From Verrucomicrobiia bacterium (GTDB lineage: Bacteria > Verrucomicrobiota > Verrucomicrobiia > Limisphaerales > JAEYXS01), in NCBI GenBank assembly GCA_036405135.1, contig DASWYF010000013.1, positions 1-64,000 on the forward strand: DNA of 64,000 nucleotides, given 5' to 3'. The position numbers and the translations under genes were made by a program. Shown in pieces: positions 1 through 7,003 of the stretch. The notes below the pieces were generated by a model that searched no databases, was not told where the DNA came from, and was given only the letters and a program-made list of their open reading frames with translations. Position 1 is the stretch's first letter, and each line of letters opens with the position of its first letter.

Positions 1-432
1 ACAGAGACTCCGAAGCAAAAATCTTACTTCGCACATCTCCTGATGGCCTCATAAGGAATTGCCAAAACGATTCCATCGAACCATTGGCTTGAGGATTTTC
101 GACCGCCTGTTCCCTAACTCGAAACTTCAAACTAGGAACCAGAAACCGGCCTCCGGCCTCTCCTTTACCAGCAGCGAGCTGCCAGCACCTAAACTCATCT
201 CATATTTCCCTCAAGAAAACCACCTCTTTTCACTAAAATTTGTGATGAAAACCCAACCTTTTCGACACCAAGAACATCCAAAAATCACAACTTACGTAAC
301 TCGCATTTCTAAAACCGTTTCCCTCGTATCCCTTATGTGTCGTTTGTGCTTTCTTGTGGCTATTTTCCCTCTGAAAACTGAACACTTGAAACTCTTTCAC
401 CCGCATCTTATTCATTAGCTTACATCACCATC
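1..432. other. left-edge stretch with no convincing gene
   Basis: I see no protein here with recognisable features. The open frames are low in informative residues and read through repeat-like text. Two stretches resemble intergenic repeats elsewhere in the window. Around 120-150 is an A-rich 'gaaac...accagaaacc' text that recurs near 55045-55075. Around 335-365, on the minus strand, is a 'gccacaa...gcacaaa' text that recurs near 36713-36745. It is probably the intergenic region upstream of the gene at 433. Confidence 0.5.
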
Positions 433-870
433 ATGAGTTCCGGAGTCCATCCCGTCATTTTGATCTCGGTCATTGGTGCCTTGGCTGCACTGATCGCTCT
501 CGTGTTCGCCTGCAAAGTGAAGAACAGGCTGGGTACCGCCATGTTGATCGTGCTCGCAATGGTGTTTATCACGCCTTCCGTGTTTGTCTTCCTGGCCTTC
601 CATCCTGAACTTGTGGATGCCCGCTTTCGCACCTACAAGAGATTTCACAGCGATATCCAAGTAGGCATGACTCGCGAACAAGTGATTGCTGTGATGGAAC
701 AACGTTATCCCGCCAATGGCCCGCGCCAACGTCCCAAGATCATGGATGACACGTCAACAAGGCTGGGCTTCTTCATGAACCCCGAGACCTCCCGGGAACC
801 GAACTGCGAAGGCATATTCGTGACGCTGGAAAACGGCAAAGTTGCCGAGATCATATATTCAAGAGATTGA
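433..870 (+). CDS. membrane protein with SmpA/BamE-like C-terminal segment
   Basis: This is a 145-residue protein of unknown function. Two hydrophobic segments lie at about residues 7-25 and 34-56, followed by a soluble C-terminal part. That part contains 'VGMTREQV' (around residue 77), which resembles the helix start of SmpA/OmlA (BamE)-fold domains, and it ends in a short beta-rich 'GIFVTLENGKVAEIIYS' stretch. The likeness to BamE is by motif only, and the protein lacks a lipobox. The ATG at 433 is the first good start. The gene stands alone, with a palindromic repeat directly downstream. Confidence 0.7.
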   Translation: MSSGVHPVILISVIGALAALIALVFACKVKNRLGTAMLIVLAMVFITPSVFVFLAFHPELVDARFRTYKRFHSDIQVGMTREQVIAVMEQRYPANGPRQRPKIMDDTSTRLGFFMNPETSREPNCEGIFVTLENGKVAEIIYSRD

Positions 871-879
871 CCCTTTCTC

Positions 880-948
880 GTAGCGCAGGCTGGCAGCCTG
901 CTGTGTCCCGCGATTGCGGTGATGTCGCCGACTCGCAGTCGGCAGGCT
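880..948. repeat. palindromic intergenic repeat, copy 1 (second copy at 21653)
   Basis: About 69 bp containing two hairpins (CAGGCTGGCAGCCTG and GCCGACTCGCAGTCGGC) joined by a 'tcccgcgattgcggtgatgt' linker. The same arrangement and linker recur at 21653-21723 downstream of phoU. In both copies the hairpin stems differ but remain paired, which suggests that structure is conserved. Confidence 0.8.
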
Positions 949-991
949 AGGTCATACGAAACGCCTCATTGAATTTATTGCGGTTTGCCCC

Positions 992-1009
992 GTGCCCCAA
1001 TCGGGGCAC
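992..1009. repeat. short perfect hairpin
   Basis: GTGCCCC-AATC-GGGGCAC forms a perfect 7-bp stem in the spacer between the genes at 433 and 1150. There is no T-run on either side, so it does not look like a classical terminator. It is probably part of the intergenic repeat text of this genome. Confidence 0.55.
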
Positions 1010-1149
1010 CGTCCCAAAGCCCAATGTTGTTCCGCACCCAGCGGAACTACGTTGGGTAAACAGTCGAAAAATTTCTCAACCACAACGTGGTTGCGTCTCA
1101 TTTTCTCTATGGCTTAATACCATTTATCAACGAGACACGTGAGATCGTC

Positions 1150-1491
1150 ATGAATTCTTTGACCCAATCACCACCGCCTTTACCCGGTGATGTTACCACG
1201 CGCGTGAAGGCCATCCTGCGATCTCACTGGCTGGGGTTCCTCTTCCTCATCCCATTCCCCGTCATGCTGCTCATCCACCGCCTGTTGGGCTACTCCGATG
1301 CCCTCATGGTCGCGACCCCGCCGGGCGAGATTGCGGCCCACACCTACAACCTCATCATGGTGCTCGTCTTTTATTTTGGCCTCACCGCCTTCATCGCGCA
1401 GACCATGATTGTTGCTGTTAAAGAAAGAAGATGGCTGCTGATGAAACTGGGATGTCTGGGGCTCTACATAGGTGTTCTGCTCTGGGCTTGA
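1150..1491 (+). CDS. small multi-pass membrane protein, unknown
   Basis: About 113 residues from the ATG at 1150. An upstream in-frame GTG at 1087 would add a 21-residue segment without obvious merit. After a proline-rich N-terminus there are three hydrophobic segments: about residues 28-45 ('WLGFLFLIPFPVMLLIH'), 66-88 and 96-112. No family is recognised. A MITE-like repeat element begins 13 bp after the stop codon. Confidence 0.6.
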   Translation: MNSLTQSPPPLPGDVTTRVKAILRSHWLGFLFLIPFPVMLLIHRLLGYSDALMVATPPGEIAAHTYNLIMVLVFYFGLTAFIAQTMIVAVKERRWLLMKLGCLGLYIGVLLWA

Positions 1492-1560
1492 TCGGCAGAT
1501 TGGTTAGAGCCTGTCATGAACTTTAGAGGAGAAAAGCGTGTGAAAAAGTTCGAGGATATA

Positions 1561-1605
1561 GCACCCTCGCCCCTCGGAGGGGAGAGGGCCGGGGTGAGGG
1601 GTGCC
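1561..1605. repeat. palindromic repeat, CCCTC...GAGGG family, copy 1
   Basis: CCCTCGCCCC-TCGGA-GGGGAGAGGG-type palindrome followed by 'ccggggtgaggggtgcc'. It belongs to the same family as 1646-1690 (opposite orientation) and 4586-4629. It lies inside the MITE-like element. Confidence 0.75.
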
Positions 1606-1645
1606 AGCGTTTTCATCAATAAACACAGCCTGATCCTGCATAGGG

Positions 1646-1690
1646 GCACCCCTCATCCTCATTCCTTCTCCCCTCCGAGGGGAGAAGGAT
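1646..1690. repeat. palindromic repeat, copy 2
   Basis: 'gcacccctcatcctcattc' followed by the perfect palindrome CCTTCTCCCCTC-CGA-GGGGAGAAGG. It is the inverted counterpart of the repeat at 4586-4629, which reads the same text on the other strand with a few changes. Confidence 0.75.
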
Positions 1691-1781
1691 GTAAGCGGCC
1701 AACCCCTCCTGCCCATCAGCAGTTTCTACGGCTTTGCTCCAAATTAGTTCATGACAGATTCTAGAGTGGAGACATGTCACT

Positions 1782-2177
1782 ATGAGCCTGAAAAACCTTT
1801 TCGGAAACACCCGCACCGTAAAAATATTTGGTGCTAAAGATCACCTCGTCATCATCGAAGGCGGCATCCCATCCGATGCCGGGGATGAATTGAACTCCCT
1901 GACTAATCCCATTTTGCAAGAGCACGGTTACTTCGGCGTATTGCAAATTTCATCACCGGACAACCCCGGCCTTAATATCCACCCCATCTACGACGGCAAC
2001 TGGTCCTTCGCCATCTCCCCGGTGGCAGAAGATGGGCCCATGCCCGAGTGGCCCATTCGGAGAAGCTGGGGCACCGTCAATTCCCATTCCGAGACCTTGG
2101 AGATCGACGTGCCGAAAAGCGCCCAGCTTACGGTGCTGCCACCTTTTGAAAGCCAGCCAAAACCTGACGCTGAATAA
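1782..2177 (+). CDS. hypothetical soluble protein
   Basis: 131 residues starting at an ATG 18 bp after the right end of the MITE-like element. It is predicted soluble, with no signal peptide and no membrane segment. It has a mixed alpha/beta composition and a proline-rich C-terminus ('VLPPFESQPKPDAE'). I recognise no family or catalytic motif. The codon usage looks like that of its neighbours. It may be the first gene of a short series of small hypothetical genes (1782-2778). Confidence 0.6.
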   Translation: MSLKNLFGNTRTVKIFGAKDHLVIIEGGIPSDAGDELNSLTNPILQEHGYFGVLQISSPDNPGLNIHPIYDGNWSFAISPVAEDGPMPEWPIRRSWGTVNSHSETLEIDVPKSAQLTVLPPFESQPKPDAE

Positions 2178-2249
2178 TCGCCAACTTGAATCTCTGTATT
2201 CATCATTTGCCATGAAGACTATACCTCAGAATGCTTAAAGAGGGTTTTT

Positions 2250-2459
2250 ATGCCTTGTGAGATTTGCCAAAATTTTCCGGTTCGGACATCTAACTTTCAA
2301 GAGATAGAAACCAATGTTTCACGGTTCGCGACTTTATATCGCTGTTTGAAGTGTGGAGCGTTTTTTGAACTTTATGAAATTGAGCGAAGGGTTTGTTGTG
2401 CCTCGCTGGCTGAACTTAAGCCCCATTATCCTGAATTGAAGAAGCTGAAAGATTGTTAA
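2250..2459 (+). CDS. small cysteine-rich protein, possible zinc ribbon
   Basis: 69 residues with an N-terminal C-x2-C pair ('CEIC', residues 3-6) and a central C-x2-C pair ('CLKC', around residue 33). This spacing is typical of a small zinc ribbon, and there are extra cysteines at 'VCC' and at the C-terminus. A purine-rich 'agagg' lies 5-9 nt upstream of the ATG, which supports the start. Metal binding is inferred from the cysteine spacing only; the function is unknown. Confidence 0.6.
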   Translation: MPCEICQNFPVRTSNFQEIETNVSRFATLYRCLKCGAFFELYEIERRVCCASLAELKPHYPELKKLKDC

Positions 2460-2502
2460 CCGTCCGGCCTTCTGTCTAGGAAGCATTAAACCGCACCATC
2501 CC

Positions 2503-2778
2503 ATGCCCATATTCCACGTTTACCTGAGCGGCAAGAAACTCACTACTGCGGGCGTAGGTTCTTCCGGTGCTTTGATTGCTAACGTCACCTGGGTGCGCCG
2601 CGCCGCTTTGGCTGCGAAAGGTGAAGGTATTGAAGAACTGGATATCACTGTGGGCGGCTTGATAACCCCGGATGACAAATCAGTCCGCTGGGTGGAACGT
2701 GATCTCAAAGTAGGTGACGAGATCCGCATCCGCATAAGTGACAAGGGCAAGATTGATCGCCTCGCGTTCGCAAAGTAA
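2503..2778 (+). CDS. hypothetical protein, possibly truncated by a frameshift
   Basis: 91 residues, beginning 'MPIFHVYLSGKKLTT' and containing 'VGDEIRIRIS'. No family assignment. After its stop codon, the -1 frame stays open from the overlap to 2867 and reads like natural basic protein ('AAQKRYVRQMAKKLGWRI'), but it has no start codon of its own near the junction. The simplest reading is that the original gene was about 120 residues long and that the reading frame is broken near 2770 by an indel, either genuine or a sequencing error. Confidence 0.6.
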   Translation: MPIFHVYLSGKKLTTAGVGSSGALIANVTWVRRAALAAKGEGIEELDITVGGLITPDDKSVRWVERDLKVGDEIRIRISDKGKIDRLAFAK

Positions 2779-2947
2779 AAGATTTTAAGAAGGATATCGC
2801 CGCCCAAAAACGTTATGTGCGGCAAATGGCTAAAAAGTTGGGCTGGAGGATTCAGACTAAAAGTTAAGACTTCGTCCGGCTTCTGAACTCCTTATATGTT
2901 GAGAAACTGTTTGCTCATGGCTGGTTTGGCCATAAGCTCGCTTCTTT

Positions 2948-3328
2948 TCAAATCCGTATCACCTTCAAGCCTGGTACCCGTTCGAAATCATTATCGGCGG
3001 TCACAATGGATGCGTTAGCGGCCAGGCATTGCGCCGCGATGAGCGAATCTCCGAACTTCATCGTCAATCCGGCTTTGGTCATGGCCTCGGCCAATGAGGC
3101 CCAAGCCAAGGCTGCCTCAGTGTTAAAATCCACGATTCCCAACGGCAAGATTTGACGGGCCATGAACCGTTTCGCGCGATTCTTGGCCCGTAAATGAGTA
3201 GCTCCCTCAATACCCCGGACATATTCCGCCAAAGCGATGGCTGGAACTCGCACTTTTCCCAAAGTGCGCAAGCGATGAAAGTTTTTCTCAAAGCGGATGA
3301 GGACGCTCGTATCAAGGAAAGCGATCAT
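2948..3328 (-). CDS. vapC: PIN-domain toxin (VapC-like)
   Basis: 126 residues from the ATG at 3328 ('MIAFLDTSVLIRFE'). The upstream in-frame start would only add residues that overlap the antitoxin. PIN-domain acidic residues are visible: the first Asp in 'FLDTSVLI', a Glu in 'ALAEYVRG', 'KFGDSLIAA' and 'IVTADNDF'. PIN toxins are Mg2+-dependent ribonucleases that cut tRNA or other RNA and are neutralised by the adjacent antitoxin. The start overlaps the antitoxin's 3' end by 17 bp, the usual translational coupling. Confidence 0.88.
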   Translation of the reverse strand: MIAFLDTSVLIRFEKNFHRLRTLGKVRVPAIALAEYVRGIEGATHLRAKNRAKRFMARQILPLGIVDFNTEAALAWASLAEAMTKAGLTMKFGDSLIAAQCLAANASIVTADNDFERVPGLKVIRI

Positions 3329-3560
3329 GCGTGAACACTTTGTTGGAAGCTTCAATCCCTTTTTCGATTGCCTGTGCTTCTTCTTCCGTCAACCAGTCTT
3401 CCTTGTGCTTTTCCAATTCATCCCAATCCACTTCGCCATGTGGGACACGCTTGAGTTCGTAAGCCGGTTTTCCATGCTCGGTGATGATCACCGTCTCCCC
3501 CGCGTCAGCGGCTTCAAGCAGCTTCTTGGGATTCCGCAATTCTGTCAGCGTGGCATTCAT
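3312..3560 (-). CDS. Phd/YefM-type antitoxin
   Basis: 82 residues. The N-terminus ('MNATLTELRN...LLEAADAGETVIITEHGKPAYEL') is the typical Phd/YefM DNA-binding fold, and the acidic C-terminal tail would wrap the toxin. It is first in the pair, with the PIN toxin overlapping its end. A near-perfect palindrome sits immediately upstream of the start, consistent with autorepression by the antitoxin-toxin complex, as is usual for this family. Confidence 0.87.
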   Translation of the reverse strand: MNATLTELRNPKKLLEAADAGETVIITEHGKPAYELKRVPHGEVDWDELEKHKEDWLTEEEAQAIEKGIEASNKVFTHDRFP

Positions 3561-3563
3561 CTC

Positions 3564-3587
3564 TGTATAAAATACATATTTTACACA
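3564..3587 (-). promoter_or_regulatory. palindromic operator of the toxin-antitoxin pair
   Basis: On the minus strand, TAAAATA-TG-TATTTTA forms perfect arms that extend imperfectly (tgtg/taca) to 24 bp. It ends 3 bp before the antitoxin ATG. It probably overlaps the promoter and acts as the autoregulatory operator. Its closeness to the start codon suggests a very short or absent leader. Confidence 0.5.
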
Positions 3588-3713
3588 TTTTTGGCAATCG
3601 CCTGTTTCGAGCTTTGGTGAAAGGCTTGCTTCACTCCTTTCCCATTTACAAAATCCCCCCGCCTGCTTCTCTTGGCGGCGGTAACGGATTCAACCAATCC
3701 TCCAATCCCATCT

Positions 3714-4556
3714 ATGGAAGACGCAAAAAAACTCGTCATCGATTTCTTCATCTCCTACGGGTTCCAGATCATCGGCGCCCTCCTTATCATGGGCCTCGGT
3801 GTCTTGCTGGCCAAATACCTGGGTCGCATCCTGGAAGAAGCCCTCACCAAGAAGGGCATGGAGCCGCCCCTGCGCTCCCTCATCATCAAAGGCGTCAAAA
3901 TCCTCATCTTCGCCTTCACCGCCGTCCTGGCGCTGGAGAAGTTCGGTGTCCCCATCGCCCCCATGGTCGCCGGTATCGGTGTCGCCGGTGTGGGCATCGG
4001 CCTTGCTATGCAAGGTGTGCTCGGCAACATCGTCGCCGGCCTCACCATCATCTTCACCAAACCCTTCCGCATCGGCGAGTGGGTGGAGATGCTCGGTGAG
4101 CACGGCGAGGTGGCCTCCATCGAACTCTTCACCACCACCCTGACGCATCCCGACCGCTCCCGCGTCATCATCCCGAACCGCAAGATCGTCGGCGAGATAC
4201 TCCACAACCACGGCGCGATCCGGCAGCTCGACCTCTCCGTGGGCGTGGCTTATGCCACCGACCTCAACGCCGCCATCGCCGCCGTGCGCCGCGTCCTGGA
4301 AGCCAATCCGCGCGTGTTGAAAGACCCCGCTCCCGTGGTCGGCGTCAGTTCACTCGGGGATTCCGCCATCAATATCGTCGTGAAACCATGGGTCTCCGTC
4401 GCCAACTACGTCGCCGCCGGTGCCGAGCTCAATCTCGCCATCGTCGAAGAATTCCGCCGCAGCAACATTTCCATCCCGTTCCCCCAACGCGAAATCCGCA
4501 TCCTCAAAGACCCCGAAGCCCCCGTAGAACTGGCCACCTCCTCCCACGGGCGATAG
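3714..4556 (+). CDS. mscS: small-conductance mechanosensitive channel (MscS family)
   Basis: 280 residues from the ATG at 3714; a TTG at 3672 is the alternative start. There are three N-terminal membrane segments. The pore-lining helix is glycine/alanine-rich ('AGIGVAGVGIGLAMQGVLGNIVAGL'). It is followed by the characteristic beta-domain entry 'IFTKPFRIGEWVE', the 'VIIPN' motif and an alpha/beta C-terminal domain. The length matches E. coli MscS (286). The channel releases solutes on hypo-osmotic shock at the inner membrane. It stands alone between the TA pair and the partner-switching genes. Confidence 0.93.
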   Translation: MEDAKKLVIDFFISYGFQIIGALLIMGLGVLLAKYLGRILEEALTKKGMEPPLRSLIIKGVKILIFAFTAVLALEKFGVPIAPMVAGIGVAGVGIGLAMQGVLGNIVAGLTIIFTKPFRIGEWVEMLGEHGEVASIELFTTTLTHPDRSRVIIPNRKIVGEILHNHGAIRQLDLSVGVAYATDLNAAIAAVRRVLEANPRVLKDPAPVVGVSSLGDSAINIVVKPWVSVANYVAAGAELNLAIVEEFRRSNISIPFPQREIRILKDPEAPVELATSSHGR

Positions 4557-4585
4557 AAGACGTTGAGCGTAGCCGTGAGCTTCCT

Positions 4586-4629
4586 CCTTCTCCCCTTGGA
4601 GGGGAGAAGGATTGAGGATGAGGGGTGCC
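4586..4629. repeat. palindromic repeat, CCTTCTCCCC family, copy 3
   Basis: CCTTCTCCCC-TTGGA-GGGGAGAAGG followed by 'attgaggatgaggggtgcc', the inverted counterpart of 1646-1690. About 20 bp downstream is a 'cgaagttgggcgttggatgt' text (to about 4675), which looks like another intergenic repeat. The open frame of the following gene runs through this block, but the block is unlikely to be coding. Confidence 0.75.
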
Positions 4630-4759
4630 GGGACTTTCGAGGTTCGAAGTTGGGCGTTGGATGTTCGATGTTTCCTTATCAATGGCTCGCCGGTGCAACC
4701 GGCCCGGCGGTTTTTGCTGGTTTCCCCTTTGCAAATCTTGCACAGTGGTTCCGCCAAGC

Positions 4760-5977
4760 ATGCCAGAAGCCGTCTCAACACTGCCTGCTGCCGAAGCCAC
4801 GCCCAGCCGATTGGCGGGCGATGGTGCCCGTTTGCTCGTGGTGGACGATGACTGTATGAACAGCGCGCTCCTCAGCGAACGCCTGCACACGGAAGGTTAC
4901 GTAGTCGAAGTCGCCAACGACGGCCGCTCCGCCTTGGAAAAGCTCGCCAGCGGAACCTACGATCTCGTCCTGCTCGACATCGTCATGCCGGACATGGACG
5001 GCTACGACGTCCTCAAAAAGCTGAAGGCCGATTCCAAGCTGCACGACATTCCCGTCATCATGATCTCCGGCCTCGATGACCTGAACAGCGTCGCTCGCTG
5101 CATTGAGATCGGCGCAGATGATTACCTGCCCAAGCCCTACAAACCAGTTCTGCTTCAAGCCCGCATCAACGCCTGCTTGGAGAAAAAGCAACTGCGCGAA
5201 CAAGAGCAGGCCATGTATCGCGCCCTCGTCGAGAGCCAGAAACACCTCGCCGCCGAACTGAACGAAGCCGCCGATTACGTCATCTCCCTTTTACCACCGC
5301 CGCTCACGGGTGAAGTCACCACCGAATGGTGCTTCATCCCGTCTACGCAGTTGGGTGGCGATTCCTTCGGCTACCATTGGCTGGATGAAGACAACCTCGC
5401 CATTTACCTGCTCGATGTCTGCGGCCATGGCGTCGGTGCCGCCTTGCTCTCCATCTCCGCCATGAACGTGCTTCGCGCACAATCCCTGGCGAACACCGAT
5501 TTTCGCGACCCTGCCCAAGTCCTGATGCGCCTGAATGAGACCTTCCAGATGGACCGGCAGAACAACATGTACTTCACCATCTGGTACGGCGTCTTCGATA
5601 AAAAGAAGCGCGAGATATCCTACGCACGCGGCGGCCATCCGCCCGCCGTGCTCGTGACCGGCCAGACGGCAGAGACCTCGGAACGCATCGAGCTCAAATC
5701 TCCCGGCCTCGTCGTCGGCACCATGCCCGGCGTCATCTATCGCAGCAAGCGCCAGCCCGTCGGCAAGTCTGCCGAGATATACCTGTTCAGCGATGGCGTG
5801 TATGAGCTCACCAATCCCACCGGTGAGATGTGGGATTACCAGTTGTTCCTGAACACGCTTACGGAACCGGTGCCGGAAGGCCAGACGCGCATGGGTCACA
5901 TCGTCGCGTCCGCCAAGGCGTTCCACGGCTCAGGCAATTTTGAAGATGACTATTCGCTCGTGCGGATCGTCCTGTGA
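4760..5977 (+). CDS. response regulator fused to PP2C-type (RsbU/SpoIIE) phosphatase
   Basis: 405 residues from the ATG at 4760; the longer frame is rejected because it translates repeat DNA. Residues 22-140 are a receiver domain with acidic 'VVDDD', phospho-acceptor D73 in 'LLDIVMPDMDG' and the conserved Lys in 'LPKPYKP'. A coiled-coil linker ('KKQLREQEQ') leads to a PP2C/SpoIIE domain (about 190-405) with metal-binding aspartates in 'GGDSFGY', 'DVCGHG' and the terminal 'EDDYSL'. Such proteins dephosphorylate STAS-domain antagonists when their receiver is phosphorylated. The STAS protein and kinase genes follow. Confidence 0.92.
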   Translation: MPEAVSTLPAAEATPSRLAGDGARLLVVDDDCMNSALLSERLHTEGYVVEVANDGRSALEKLASGTYDLVLLDIVMPDMDGYDVLKKLKADSKLHDIPVIMISGLDDLNSVARCIEIGADDYLPKPYKPVLLQARINACLEKKQLREQEQAMYRALVESQKHLAAELNEAADYVISLLPPPLTGEVTTEWCFIPSTQLGGDSFGYHWLDEDNLAIYLLDVCGHGVGAALLSISAMNVLRAQSLANTDFRDPAQVLMRLNETFQMDRQNNMYFTIWYGVFDKKKREISYARGGHPPAVLVTGQTAETSERIELKSPGLVVGTMPGVIYRSKRQPVGKSAEIYLFSDGVYELTNPTGEMWDYQLFLNTLTEPVPEGQTRMGHIVASAKAFHGSGNFEDDYSLVRIVL

Positions 5978-6107
5978 TCTTTTTCTAACAACGTGAACCC
6001 GGCTTGCGATTCGCAGCTTGATTCAGCAGCCACTGCGGCTAGACTGAAGCCAGTTCAAGCGCAGATACCGCAATCCCAATTTTTGCTGAAGAAAGGTTTT
6101 GGTGGTT

Positions 6108-6452
6108 ATGGAGCTGACTGTAGATACATTAGAGGGTGGCGTCCGTTGCATCCGTCTTTCCGGGCGCATGGACCTCAAGGGCACTCAATCCATTGAAGCC
6201 CGCTTCAATGCCGAGACCGGTGCGCTCAAACAATCCGTCATCGTGGACATGGCGGCCGTCAATTTCATTGCCTCCATCGGCATTCGCCTCCTCCTCGCGA
6301 ACATCAAGCAGCTCAATCCTGCTGGTGCCAAGATCATCTTCTGCCGTCCGCAAAAGCTCGTTGAGGACGTGCTCCGGTTGTCGGGCCTGGATGCCGTGGC
6401 CGAGATCGCCGCAGACGAAGTGGAAGCGGTCAACATCTTGAAGGGAGCCTAA
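6108..6452 (+). CDS. STAS-domain anti-sigma-factor antagonist
   Basis: 114 residues from the ATG at 6108; TTG and GTG codons just upstream are possible but lie closer to the purine-rich 'gaaagg'. It is a SpoIIAA/RsbV-type STAS domain: 'IRLSGRMDLKGT', then 'VIVDMAAVNFIASIGIRLLL', where the Ser in 'ASIGIR' sits at the usual phosphorylation position. In partner switching the unphosphorylated form captures the kinase/anti-sigma factor. It lies between its likely phosphatase and its likely kinase. Confidence 0.9.
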   Translation: MELTVDTLEGGVRCIRLSGRMDLKGTQSIEARFNAETGALKQSVIVDMAAVNFIASIGIRLLLANIKQLNPAGAKIIFCRPQKLVEDVLRLSGLDAVAEIAADEVEAVNILKGA

Positions 6453-6472
6453 ACACCACGGACCACCCACCT

Positions 6473-6895
6473 ATGAGCGCCTCTGTCCAAATCACCCTTC
6501 AGAACAATCCCGACGAACTACAGCGTCTGAACGAATTGGTCGCGCAATTCGGTGCGGATAATAATTTCACCGTGCAGGAGGAATACGCCGTCTTCCTCTG
6601 CCTGGAAGAGCTCTGCACCAACATCATCAACTACGCCTGGCCGAACGGTGGCGATCACACTTTCGATGTCCGCCTCACCGTCGATGATGTCGCCATCAAG
6701 CTCGAGTTCCAGGATGGTGGCGTGCCTTTTGATCCCACCAAGTATCAGACACACGATATCTCCAAACCTTTGCAAGACCGTCCTGTGGGCGGTCTGGGCA
6801 TCCATCTCGTGCGTCAGCAAAGCAGCGAGATGTTCTACGAACGCATGGACGAGAAAAACGTCCTCTTCGTTAAGATCAAACGCGGTCAGGGCTGA
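6473..6895 (+). CDS. RsbW/SpoIIAB-like serine kinase (anti-sigma type HATPase)
   Basis: 140 residues, all HATPase_c fold. The N-box is 'EELCTNIINYAW', the G1 box is 'FQDGGVPFDP', and the G2-like loop is 'GGLGIHLV'. Proteins of this family phosphorylate the STAS antagonist on serine and, in the free state, bind a sigma factor or another effector. The gene begins 20 bp after the STAS gene, so the three genes (4760-6895) form one cassette. No sigma factor gene adjoins it, so the final target is unknown. Confidence 0.9.
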   Translation: MSASVQITLQNNPDELQRLNELVAQFGADNNFTVQEEYAVFLCLEELCTNIINYAWPNGGDHTFDVRLTVDDVAIKLEFQDGGVPFDPTKYQTHDISKPLQDRPVGGLGIHLVRQQSSEMFYERMDEKNVLFVKIKRGQG

Positions 6896-7003
6896 TCCAG
6901 CGGCCGGTCTTTTTTTACACACCTTCCCGAAACCGTTAACCGGGCGTTTCCCAGTTAATCTTTCTTCAGAATTGCACGCTTGGCGCGTCCGCCAGAAAGG
7001 ACG

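Larger units (their letters stand above)
1505..1763. mobile_element. MITE-like element with 18-bp terminal inverted repeats
   Basis: The left end (1505-1522, tagagcctgtcatgaact) is matched by the reverse complement of the right end (1746-1763) at 16 of 18 positions. The 259 bp between them encode nothing recognisable but carry two copies of a CCTTCTCCCC-type palindrome. I could not identify a clear target-site duplication. It fills the gap between two small genes. Confidence 0.55.

Noticed and set aside
59-418. 119-codon open frame at the left edge
   Set aside because: It translates repeat-like, low-information DNA, has no recognisable domain, and an equally long open frame exists on the other strand.
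1516-1764. Open frames on both strands inside the 1505-1763 element
   Set aside because: They follow from the palindromic composition; the same palindromes occur outside any gene.
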